Below, in pieces: positions 1 to 12,400 of a stretch of DNA of 64,000 bases. Under the pieces are notes generated by a model. That model worked only from the letters and a program-made list of their open reading frames with translations. It was not told the DNA's origin and searched no databases. This stretch comes from Pempheris klunzingeri. Taxonomy: Eukaryota > Chordata > Actinopteri > Acropomatiformes > Pempheridae. Location of the stretch: the NCBI RefSeq assembly GCF_042242105.1, contig NC_092020.1:5363501-5427500 (forward strand), written 5' to 3'. The translations under genes and the position numbers were made by a program. How positions within the stretch are numbered: position 1 is the stretch's first letter; each line of letters begins with the position of its first letter.

Positions 1-432
1 ACAGTAAAAACGTAGTAACGCTCTCCTGCTCCAGCTACAGGGAAACTCTACAGGGATGCATTATTTTGCTCAAATTGCTACATTTTTTTTAGCTTGTCGT
101 TTTGTTTGCAGTTAATCAAATGTGACATGTTTGCCGTAGTGAGGGAAATAGGTAAGCTTTGTACAATTTTTTTGTTAAATGTATAGATGAAGAAGTAGGT
201 ATTTCTTCATAGATTGATATTTCCATTGTTTTCTAAACTTTTAAATGTACTTTTTTTATTTTTTGTGTTTTGCTTTCTGACTCTAAATGTCTCCTAAAAT
301 ACCCCATGAAAAGGGCTCTTACTTGGCCTGTCTGGTAGCTCTGTGGATATTTTCACTGCCTGCGTTTGTATTCATGACAAATACACTGGTGTCCTGACCT
401 CCAATGTTTATTTGTCCTCCGTTGCACCCCAG

Positions 433-3400
433 GCAGTCAGAGAGTGCAGATAGCAGGAGAGCCATCCCGTGGAAGTGCCTCAGCAGGACGTATTAAGCAC
501 CAAGTGAATGGATCCCGACCCCCTCAGACTCCCACTCGCCCCTCTCTTATGGGCCCTCCCGTTACTCCTGCCTCTAGACTAACATGCAAGACGGTGGGAC
601 CCTCCAGGAGCCTAACAGTGCCCAGCATTCACACAGAGGAAAGTCCTGGGAGTACTCAAGGTGAGCCTAGAGAGGATTTGCATTGTTTTTAGTGATAGGA
701 TTTTCAGTCTGTATGGGCTATTAAGTAAAGGTATGCAGCATCAGTTTTATGCAGGCTGTTTTCCAGGGTCAGACGTCAGTGTTCATCATCTGGACATGGA
801 GGGGAGGGGCTTCTCTTTTAAATGGTGACCCACTTTAGGACTGGACTTTGTAAATCTCCCTCAGGGCTGATCTTGCTCTGATTTAACATATCTGCATCTG
901 CCATAGTACAGGAGCTTGGCATCTGGAAAACATTGTGACATTTTTCAGATTTCTTTATTTTCAGCTGTAGGAAAGTGTGAATGAGCTGAACTTTGAACGG
1001 TTCCAATGTGAACTTTGTCATGGCATTTTATTTTCTCACTGCTGTGTTGTATAAAGAGCAGAAGCGCCGTCAGACAGGGGGCTCTTTTCCTCTCAGCTTC
1101 TTCAACAGCATGCAGGTCTGTGATTGGCCGGGGGACCTATTTTCCAAACTGGGGACCCCCCTCCCCTGTGTGGTTGTCATGGCAACGGGTTCTATTCCAC
1201 TCTAGTTCACACACAGCCTAGAGGAAAGAGAGCAGACATACACTACAACTGATGCCGTCTGAGGTGCAGAAAAGGAGCAGTTTCACTATTTTTCTTTTCT
1301 CTTAAATTAAAACCAATGGCTGGTTACACTGGACTTCGGAGCTGCACTTGGACTGAATTTCCTGCTGATGTTTTCAACAATTCCTCTTTAATGGCACACG
1401 GCAGTGCAGCATCTAACTGTGATGTCACCCTCTTGACATGCCTGCTCATTGGATCCTATCGCTTTTGTATCATCCCTTTGTTAGCTGCATTTAATGGAAA
1501 AGATAGAAAGCTCTGGAGAAGTAAGTGAGACTTGAAGTTAAATCACAACTATGGTATCCACGGTGAAGTCTTAAATTTAAAGGACTTCTAGATATTTTAT
1601 TCAGTTTAGCTCAGACTACATAAACATCTGTTGAGCGTGCCAGATATTCGTTCAGCCATATTGTTTGTACATTAGGATCAATGTTTGCCACATCTGGCTA
1701 TGGTGAATTTTGTCAGATAACACCACCTTTTTGTTAATGTGATTAATTTTCATTTACCAGAAATGTCATATTTAATCACATTATTAAATTAATAAAGAAG
1801 AATATGATTTACTTTGTTGCACTTGAGGTTGTGCTTACTTGACTGTCAAACAAATCACTTGCAGTGACTGACTACATGAGGTTACTGGTGACTTACAGTA
1901 GTACTGTATTGAAATGGCTGAGAAATAACCAGCACATCTTTTCTTGGTCAACAGTTTCTGGAGGAGCTGCACATAAACCCACCCCATTAAAAACTGTTGT
2001 GCTGAAAGCTAGACTCATCACAACCCCTGGGAAAAACACTGGACCATGTGAGCTCTCATCTCTCTACACACACTCAAACGCATTTTTGCATTTCAGACTT
2101 GAATCTCTCTTTTGTGTCTCTCATTTTTATACCTTTTTGTTTGCAACCTTTCATTATTTTTTTCAGATAAAATGTTGATCAGATTTAAATCTCTGTCTCT
2201 CCAATTTGTAGAATAGACGTGAGTGAGACCACATTGATCTTTTTTCAAATCCTCGCATTTAAAGGAAATGGCCCTGTTAAAAGGTTTAAAGTGATTAAAT
2301 CCTCCCAAAGCCCTCAAGCACAGAAAAGCCATTATTACTTCTTAATGTTTATATTGTGTGCTAACCATATTTGATCAGGGTTCTTTGATGTTGATTGAAT
2401 TAAATTACTTCTACTACTATCTTTATTTTTTTCAGCTGAACAGTGTGATTGATCAAATCTGTTGAATTACTTGTAGCATAAAAGCTGTCTGCGCTTGTGG
2501 TCAGTTGCCAGTGTTCTGCTTCGTTATGGGTCAGATTAATTCCTGCCTTGTGTCTCACCTGGATCCTCTGCCCGTTACAGCTTTGGCCTCAACATGCAAA
2601 CCTGCCGTGGCCTCCAGCAAAGGAGCTTCCCATTCTACTGTCGGTAGAAGACTGGTTCGTCTAACGTCAAGCGGACCTGGTAAGAGTTTTCTCTCTTCAT
2701 TGTGTTGTCGACACAGCTTGTGCTTCTGATGACGTTGTATCCATTCAGTTTTTTATGTGTATTAGCTCATGTTAATCATGTTTAGTTTTCTTAATAGAGA
2801 CATGATACAAATACAACATGGGCATATTGTACTGACTACAGAGGGCACTGCCCTGTGCTGCATTATCTTTGATTTATGCTGAGGTTTAGTGGGTCTATTT
2901 ACATTTAACTGTAACTACGTCTGTTTTCAGTTGAAAACACTTATGAACTAGCATTCTAATGCTGCTCAGTGCTATATGGAGGTACTTGCGATATGTCAGA
3001 TTTGGTTTGTACTAATTTTGACCAGAGCATTCAAGTTCTCACATCCTTGGTGTTAATCAGTGTTTCCCCTCTGTTTCCTGTAAACGCAGTCATATTAAAG
3101 CTTTGCTCTCTGTTTTATTTGCTTTTGTTGCTCTCTTTTGCTCACACACAATGCTTAAGGCTTATTTTTGGGAGCTTCATGTGTCTTTCCGTCTTTCACA
3201 GTGTTGATACAGTCCGGTCAGGCATTATGTTCTGCAGAAACTAGATGGAAAGCATGCTGCGTTATAGAACCGTCAGTTAGTCAGTACAATGTTTTGAGTC
3301 TTGGACTGTTTACAGCTCAGCTCATCAGACAAACCCTTGCCACAAGAAGTCTGTCATCTCTTGCCATCCCACTGCTGGTGACACAGGGAAAGAGGGTAAA

Positions 3401-6400
3401 TGAGAGGAAGAGTGGGGGTGTTAGATTGAATTCTCATTGGCTGTAGTTATGGTGTTTGCTCCTCCCTCTCCTTTCTCTCCCACCCCACCCCCTCGGCTGT
3501 CTTCCTAGCATCCTGGCTGTGCTACAGCACCGCCATCATCAAGCTTTGAGATGCTGCTTTGCTCTGCTGTGAGTGATTCATATGTTTGGCGAATTGCTGA
3601 AGCCTGGCTTTACCAAGAGGATTAAGGGATTTTTACTTTTGTTCCTGCCCCTGTCACATCTATCAGGCTGTGCCACAAACCACTGGCTAGCCTTTACCCT
3701 TCTCTGCATCCTCCAGCCTTTCACAGCTGGGAATTAGACTTTGACTTGGGAGACCTGCCATGCTGAACTGGGTGCCTTCACTTTTTTCAAGGCTGTTTCA
3801 GCGGTGTGTCACCTACTACTGTTTTTTATTGTTTTATTTATTTTTGTGCCTGTCAGTGCTACAGTCACCTGAGGCATAATACACTGAGGCGCACCATGGC
3901 ATGTGGTTCATAGACAGCATCATAAATCTTTTTTTTTTTTTTTAAAGTAATTTTTGACTAAGAGTAGTGGCGGCCTCACTTTTTGTTTGAGAGATGTTAT
4001 GGTCTCCGAAGCTTTCCCTGTCGAACATCCACGTGCGCCTGACAGCCAAGGGTTTACTCCGAAACATTCAGCTGCTGTCAGGATGCAGGAAGAACACGGT
4101 GGTTTTCCAAGCAGGTCTGTTTCATTGTTAAATATTTCTGCTGGTATTGTTGAGGCTTTCTGTCTCTATGCTGTAATAATTAGACCAAACCTATCAGTGT
4201 TTGTCTCTCACGTAGACCTGTGCGCTTAGCTGTTTCTGCAATCTATTTTTAGGATGGCTGTTTACTAGCCAGGAGGTTCAGCTTTCATTTACCTACCTTG
4301 GTCCTCAAGACATGTGACCCTGGACAGAAGTATTTTCGGAGTATCTTCATGAATCTTGAATAAAGGGACAAAATTATTTGAATAAATAACAGTCATACTG
4401 ACGTCAGGATGGTTTACATTATTTTTGAGGCCACCTTCCATATAACTGTGTGTCAAATTGCTTCTTTCTTGCTCTCTTGCTCATTTGGACACCCACTACT
4501 CCTGTTTCATCCCAAGTTATACCAGGGTTATTTTGGTTCTCGGTCTCTTGGTTGAGGCCTGGGACGCTTGTTGTGATTGTTGAATTAGGACTGTGGGAAC
4601 ACAGTAGCGCCCTGTGGTTCCCACATCTAAAGCATTCCTCAGTTTTGGAAAGGTTCTGACCAAATATGGTAACTTAATTTTGCAGACTCAAATAACTCAG
4701 TGTGATTATTTCCTTATTAAACAAAGGCAGTCATTATTAATTTACATATCAGGTCATTATTCTACTACATACAAGGAGTCACATGAATCAGTTAGTGAAA
4801 ACATTTACTCGTTTATTTGGCAGTAGTGTTCAGTGAATGCTACACTGAGAATTATTGTCTTGTATTGTGTCGACCAAGTGCTATAACAAGTGCCTGATTG
4901 TGAAGGGTCTCATCAGTCATCGTGCTTTGTGCAATGGTGTGACATCTCCTTCCAGCAGCAAACCACTGTGCTGTGGAGTCCCCAAATCACTCAATACTTG
5001 ATGTTAAATTGGTACAAAATGATTCTTTGATCCTGGGAGGAAGTATGAAATAGAGGGTGACATGTGTCATCAACTCAGTGTTCAGACAGTTTGATGAAAA
5101 TAGCTGCAGGTCCTCTGTTGCCATGGAACAGCAGTGAAATGGAGAGACAGCTTATGAGCTTACATAAAGTCAAATTCATTTAGAAAGTGCAGATTATGGA
5201 AAACAAAAAACACATTACAGTTAAGAATAAATTCAAAATATGATAAAACTAAAGGTTAATAAATGCTAATAAAAGAAACGAATCTCTAGATGAAACAAAT
5301 GCAGGTTTTATTCATTGATTGGATCTGTGAATCATTTCCTGAATGTCAGCTTTTCTCAGGTCTGGAATGAGACCACCTCTTTAGACCATTTTGAATTATT
5401 TAAAAAGGTGAGAGCATGAATTTTTCAAATTCACCAGAAAGCTGTTGCATAATGTCCACTTCTGTCCATGGAAACAAGCACTAGATGATGGCTGGGGGGA
5501 AATAAACATGTATGGGAAGATTTCTTTCAGCCAGTTCCTCTTTATATGGACATGTTAAAAGTGGCACCAGTGAACATATGATCCCACTATTTGTTTAATC
5601 GTCCCAAGAGGTCAAGCGAACAGGAGTCAAAGAAATACATTTGTGAAAACAAAATAAACAACAGTCACATACTATTACTTAACAGAGTAATAACATGCTA
5701 TGATGTGTACAAGATGATGTGAGCTGTTTGCTTCTCTGCAGTAGCTCAACAGCCAGACTGTCATGGTGATTGGCTGTATTTTGTCTGTTTGTGGTATGTG
5801 TTGGTTGTGATGCAACTTAAGATGGCTTCTCTGTGTTCTTTGCACAACCAGCAGAGGGCATCCTAATGTAAAGAAACCCTTTTTAGATTTAGCAAAGTGC
5901 AGCATCATCAAAATGATTAAAAGCCTAAGTGTCTGTTTGGATCAAGGCTTTTCTGTTTTCATCCTTCTTATGCTTTACTGATGAACTGTACTTGCTACAC
6001 CTAGTGTAAAAGTCATTGTATGTAGATTTAGGGTGCAGTCAGCTGAAGTAGACAGTAAGCTGTTTTTCTGGTCTTGAATACTCTGTCCCATATTACAGTA
6101 TAAAAATTTCCCAAACAATATTAAAAGCATAAACTTGTGCTACGGTACAAGCTCAAGAATGTGTACGTCACGAAGTGAAAGCAGTAGAGGTGATCAAATG
6201 GATCTAAATGGTGTGCTAAGGAGTGTGCTTGCTTTGTCAGTTGTACCGTCCGTTCAGGTGCAGTTTAATGTTAATATTTTGTTTGTCTTAGAGGCTGCGT
6301 CGAACTGCTGAACTGTTTGCTTTGGCTGTAAAAAACTGAGAAGCCACAGAGAAACTAGTTTTGACATGAAGTGCACATCCGCATACAGAGCTGTGTAAAC

Positions 6401-9400
6401 TCCACTCAGTCTGTGGTATGAATGCAGAATACATTGTTATTCAGATGTGACTGATCTGGCCTTATTTATGGGGTCTTTGTTGTTCTTCCTTGACTCCGTA
6501 GTTGGGTGTTTGTTGTGATGGACTCAGTCTGTCAGCTTGGCCATTCCCAAGTGTTTTTATCAGCAGTATCATGTTGCCCTGATCAGGCCAGGGTCCAGAG
6601 AGCTGTCTGCTCTGCAGCTCCTGGATCAGCAGTCTACAGTCAGAGGGGAAGACACTTCGTCTCTTCACTGCCAGAAGAAACTTGGGTGTTTTATTTTGAA
6701 AGGCATCCAAGTAAATGCAGCATCTTGCATTATCTTATTTTGCTCAGAAAGCTGTCTGTATCCCACAGTTGCTGGTGTTATTCTAGGATGTTATGTTATT
6801 CTAAAATGATACTCTGCTACGTGCATCTAAATTTAACTTGAATATGCTCCAGCTTTTGTGGTTCATAAAGGGCATGATTACATGTTCAACACTTCATGGG
6901 ATGGAGTTGTGCATAGATCGTGTTACGAGAGCACACTTAGGTGAATTGAACTACAGCTTTAAAGTAGATTTTCATTGGTTCCAAATTCACTTGTGCAACT
7001 ATATCGATATTTGGTTTTTGCTCAGTAATTTACTCTAACAGCTGTTATCTAAAAGAGCAGACAGAGCTGAGAGAGTATCCCCCACAGGCCTGTAGTGGTA
7101 CAGTATATTCCACTCACTGGCATTCCCCATGTCTCAGGCTATTCTCACTGCTGTTACGTAACACTCTCTACAGTCTCCTCATAGACAAACTGTGAGAAAC
7201 AATTTTTGCACAGGTGTCCAATATCACCAATAAGTCTTTCTCCACGGTAACACTCAGTGTTAGCGACTTTGTTTGGTGTTCCTCTACTCCGGCTCTACTC
7301 TGTGTTGTAGCAGGGTAAAGTATGTAGTAGGACTGACGTAAGGATTGTATGGTGGTGATGTATTTATAAAGCTGATGTAAATCAAAACTACAGTAGCACG
7401 GCCTCGCTAAAATAAGTTGTCCTTGGTGACCAATGCCTGCAGAGCACTATATTGAATTAGGATACGGAAAACTAATTGTATTTAGAGGATCCATTTTTAT
7501 GTCTGAGCTGACAGAGGAGCAGCACTGGCACTCATCAGACTGGCTGATTGGACAGACCAGTTCCGGACGGCAGAAATATCCAGGGCTGTGACACTGGAAC
7601 TTGCTGTGACCCTGACATGAGTGTGTAGGGTGGGTGGTACTGCCATCAGACCTGCTGCAGCGGCTATGGAGGGGGGTATGATGATGATCAACGTTGTCAC
7701 GACACTCAACACATGTTCTTTCACAGTGGACAAGAACAAACCCAAGGCCAGCTCCCGCCAGCAACACCCTCAGCAGCAAGCATCCCAACCACACCAGAGT
7801 AACAGACCTCCGGATGTGGTACCAGCGAGTGTCGCCAAGGCTGGGAGAAAGGACCCGAGCATCCAGCAGCTCAGAGGACTCCTGGCAGCCAGTAACTGCA
7901 GATTTGAGGCAGTCGCCATCGTCTTGCAGCAAACTTTGGCTGAGGTATGAACATTTTTATTTATGATGGGAGGTTAATGTTTTAGATTTTATGTTTATTA
8001 CAACATAGACTCTTCAACATTTCCTAATGAATGCAACAGGAGGAAATGCAGTTGGTACTGCAGTTTGTAGCCCAAGCAACCTTTATTCAGAAACAATATA
8101 GAGAGTTGAGTGTTGCTTTAACATACAAATTAAAAACAACCTTACAGTGGAAAAGCACAGGAATGCCAACAGAGCAAAGATGTTCAGAGTAAAAGACGGA
8201 TATTCTTGAGGTCTGAATTTATCTTATGATTGATCACCTTGCAGTATCACTACATGTGCTGTAACATCAAGTCCTGTTGATAGAAGGCAAACCCACTGGT
8301 ATTTCTATTTACGGCAGCAGCAACAGGAATGATTGTAAGGGAGATACTTGGAAACTGTCCAACATGTAACAGCCCTGTTGTTGTCATCCACTGAACAACT
8401 GAAGCAATCCTGGATCAAAGAGAAAGTCTGCTCAATTGAAAATTTCATCGTAATTGCAGCACGATTTGCATGTTCTTGTAAGTCTGAACTTATTGCAACT
8501 ATTATCTCAAGTCTCACTGCAAGTAGATTCATAGGTCATTCAGGTAAGCAAGCATGACCCTGAGAGCCTTTTTAAAATATGGATGTTTAAGCTTGCTGTT
8601 TGTTTTTGGATCTGTTTTAATAGTGGTGCCATGTGATTGGCTTCCAGGAACTGGATGCCCCAAGGGATTATTCTTCCCACAGTGCAGTACACACAGGCTT
8701 ATCCTATCAGCTACCCTCCGCCCGACCCCAGGCATCATACTCCCTCCTTTAGTCGTTGTCAGAGCAAAATTCTGATATGGAGCCTGGGCTGTATTAAATA
8801 CATTTACATCAGAAGTCTTACAATCTAATGTGAGTGAATCATACGATTACATTAAATCTGCCAAATGCAGTTAGTAAAGATGTATATCTGTGTTTTCCTG
8901 TAAACCTATAGGAAAAAACGAGATACCCTGTTGGAGTACATAAAATGTCAGTCTATTTCAGTCCCTCTAGTTAACTTTAGAAATGTCCCTGTCAAATATT
9001 TTCACACCATATGTGTTGATTGAGTGAAACAACTGGAATATACCATCCAAATATAAATTGATCTCCCATTAGATTGTATAACCCTGTCTTCACTTCATAG
9101 TATCTGATTTATGAAAGGTCAAAAGGTTGAGTGGTGCAGTCCTTAGTGTGTCACTGCCTGGACGTCTTAATCAGGTGACTTTGTCTTCTTCTTTTAATTT
9201 CTTAGGTTTTAGTCATTTTCAAAAAGAATAGTTACAGTTCTTGTTTTGAATTTACAGATTTAAGTGAGAAACCACAACACACTGTTTTACGTTTGTATAG
9301 AATATAAACTTATAGTTCAGTGCTGTGAATTTAATACCTGTGAGCAGTAGCCTGATGTCCAGATGGGATTAATGACATAAGTGACACTTGATCTTGTCCT

Positions 9401-12400
9401 CCACTCCTCATTACTGTTGTCAGACATTAGCAGCATTCAGCCAGCACACTGAAATAGTGGAGACAATAATTGTGGACACCTTGTTGAACCAAGGTAAATT
9501 TGTTTCCAGATATATTTTCTGCTCAGTAAATTTCCCCTGCCAAACCTCCTGTTTGTGTCAACATATGACAGTCTATTGAGTTGTCGTCTTTTTTCCTTTC
9601 TTACTTTGTGTTTGTAAGTCAGTTTTATGTCATTGTCAGATGAGGTCTTATTCAGTGGCACAAGGGGCAAACATCACTTCTGCCAGGAATTTCCTCTAGA
9701 GGCCGCTGGGACCTCGTCATCATTTCTCTGCATCATGGCTCCACCAGACCTTATCTGTTGTTGAGGGTCTGGGTGCTGCCAAATCCATTAAACTCACATA
9801 TTCATGTATGAGATTGTAAAAACACAAATCTTCATTCAGCCTAGCATCCGTCCTAGTAGATTCAGAGGACATCAGCACGATGCAGAGAAAGAACACATTA
9901 GTGACCCTATTTCAAACTGTACTGTAGCTGTGGTGCTTCAGCTTAGCGGTGCGTACCATCACACACTATTAAGCAGTGTTTGACTGAGGGATCATATACT
10001 TGTTGCTGCTGTAGTGATTCCTTCTGGTTGGTTGAGGCACCTGGGTAGGACAGGTGGGTTCTGGTGTTAATCTCAATAAAACGTCACATGGTCTTGGTGA
10101 GATTTGTTGCCGCCATGTAAAAAAGCGGCTGGTGACTTCATCAATGCGCTAAAAAGTTCTTAAACAGGATGTTGTTTCCAATCAGTGTGCTATTTAATCT
10201 ATTACCACGTTGTTTTATCGTTTTTTTTTCCTGTCTGAGTCTTGTCTCCTCACACAATTTCTTAGTTTCTAACTTGAAGCATGTGGCCAAGAAACAAATG
10301 TGTGAAAGCTCTCTGCAGCTGAGACCTATTTCAGAAAATTAAATTGCTTTTCTCAGTTGTAACATAAAAAGCCACTCATACATTTATTTCCTTTGGCCTA
10401 GATTGCAGCAACTCCCTTCAGTCCTGCCTTGCTCCAGAGTTTGACACCAGACAGATCCCTCGTGGCAGTGCTCTGGATAGTTGCAGTTGTGACAGTTCAT
10501 ATCAATCCAATTTTAGCCTCAGTGAGCTTCAGTGAGTGCTGTTGTTTCTTAACTCCTGCTTCCAGTTGCAGTCGAGTGTCTAAATTATTTTGACATTTGC
10601 TCTTCAGATGCTCAGGAGTCATCTTGGGAACGTTCTTGCCTGTTGTGACTTGAGTGAACATTCCAGGTTTTCCAATGCTTTTCCAATTATATAAGCTGTC
10701 ATAGAAAACAAAGCTAGAGAAAAATTAGTATCAGGCGATGGTCCTTGTAATTTGCTGGTATTTAAGGCACAGCATGTGATCTGCAGTCACTGACATTTGA
10801 CTCATATCCCTGTGTTTGAGTGGTCGGGTTGTGAAATAGATTGCATCAACGGTGTTAAAAACATAACATGTTTGTTCCTCTCTAATAGAAAGGTGGCTGC
10901 CTCACTGGGCCAGCTTTAACTACACCATGTCCAGCTGCTTTTCACCCCAAATAATGCCCACATTATCTTAAACACACTACACTGTTATTGACAAAACATC
11001 AATTCAATACACAAAAATAACAGATAATATCAGGTGTATTCGTGGACTAGTCTGTTTGCATGCAATGTACAGTGGAATCTAGTGGCCACCCATCAGACCC
11101 AGAATAGGAGGCAGGTCCTTACCATCATGGTGTGAGAATGTCCCAGCTGTTGACTTGATATGGTTATGAACAGCATCCAAACACTCGACAAGAACCGAGC
11201 ACTGTTTCTTATCATCTGTTTGGATGGAGTGTGTAAGCACTGGACCTGGTTTGACATACCCTCTCTCAATGAGAACACGTTTGATTTCAGTGTAGGAATG
11301 CAAGCACGCTCCCAGATAACCAGAGAAATGATTTACAATCTCTCTTCGCTTCACTTTCTTTCTGATTGTCACAATATTTCCAGGAAATTGTAATTTGATC
11401 TAAAGCTATTAGTTATTGATCTTAGTCTAGCATCAAGTGTTATCCTACACCTGACATGGTATCATATTGATACACTGGGGACATGTCTTCTCTTTGCACC
11501 CAGTTAGATGTCCCTTAGAGTTACATGGGCTGGATATATAAAGTTAAAATGCCAAAAACATGCACAGCCTAACAAGGACATCTGTGATTACAATTTTTAG
11601 AAATGTAAAGGTCTTATGCAAAGAAATTTTAGTATAGGGCTGCATGGTAGCTGTTATTTTCCACAATTTTAATTGACAGATACTCTCCCCAAAAAAGCAT
11701 GCAGCATGTTTTCATGAAGGAATGTTTGAATCTAAAGCCACCAAGAAGAGAGTGCCACAATTTTGTGTGTGTGTGAGACAGTGGAGATGGGTAAATACAG
11801 CCTGTCATCAGTGGCAATTACTGGTTAAGAGATGCTGTTTCTAATACAGTCTCTGATTATCAAGGCGTTTGCTTTGTCAACAGGTGACATATCTTTTTCT
11901 TCAGTTCTGTACATTTACTGTAACGACCTGTGCTCATACAGAAGCTGGAAATGTGATCTGTGTCAGCATTATGTCATCTTGTGATGGAGAGATTGTACCC
12001 ATGAAGCCCCTAGCCACACAGCAGACTGTAAGGTAATGGTGCAGAGGGGTGAGGGGATGATTTAATGTAGGTTTGGGTGAGTAGTGGGGGATGGTGGTAA
12101 TGAAGCCTCTCCATGTATCCCCTGGGAAGGTCACTGCACAGCACAAGTCCTGCTCCATCAGCCTGATGTCAGACAGCTCTGTGCAATTTATCTGTTTGCT
12201 CCTTTCCGGCTGCCTTTAGTGCTGCCTTAAAGTGACCTCACCTCACTGTGAGGAGGCTGCTCTTATGCACACTGTAGCCTGCCCCTTTTTAGGTGTAATA
12301 CGGTAATGCAGTCTGCAGTCACTCACCACAGCCAGTGAAGCGGCTTTTTCAGTCCTGCCTCAGATGTAGTCAGAGCAGTCTGGGAGGAGGTGTGTGGAGG

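Noticed and set aside
7447-7932. 161-codon minus-strand frame
   Set aside because: It is antisense to the genuine mtus1 exon 7727-7944 and its 5' flank; the plus-strand frame has the MTUS1 signature.
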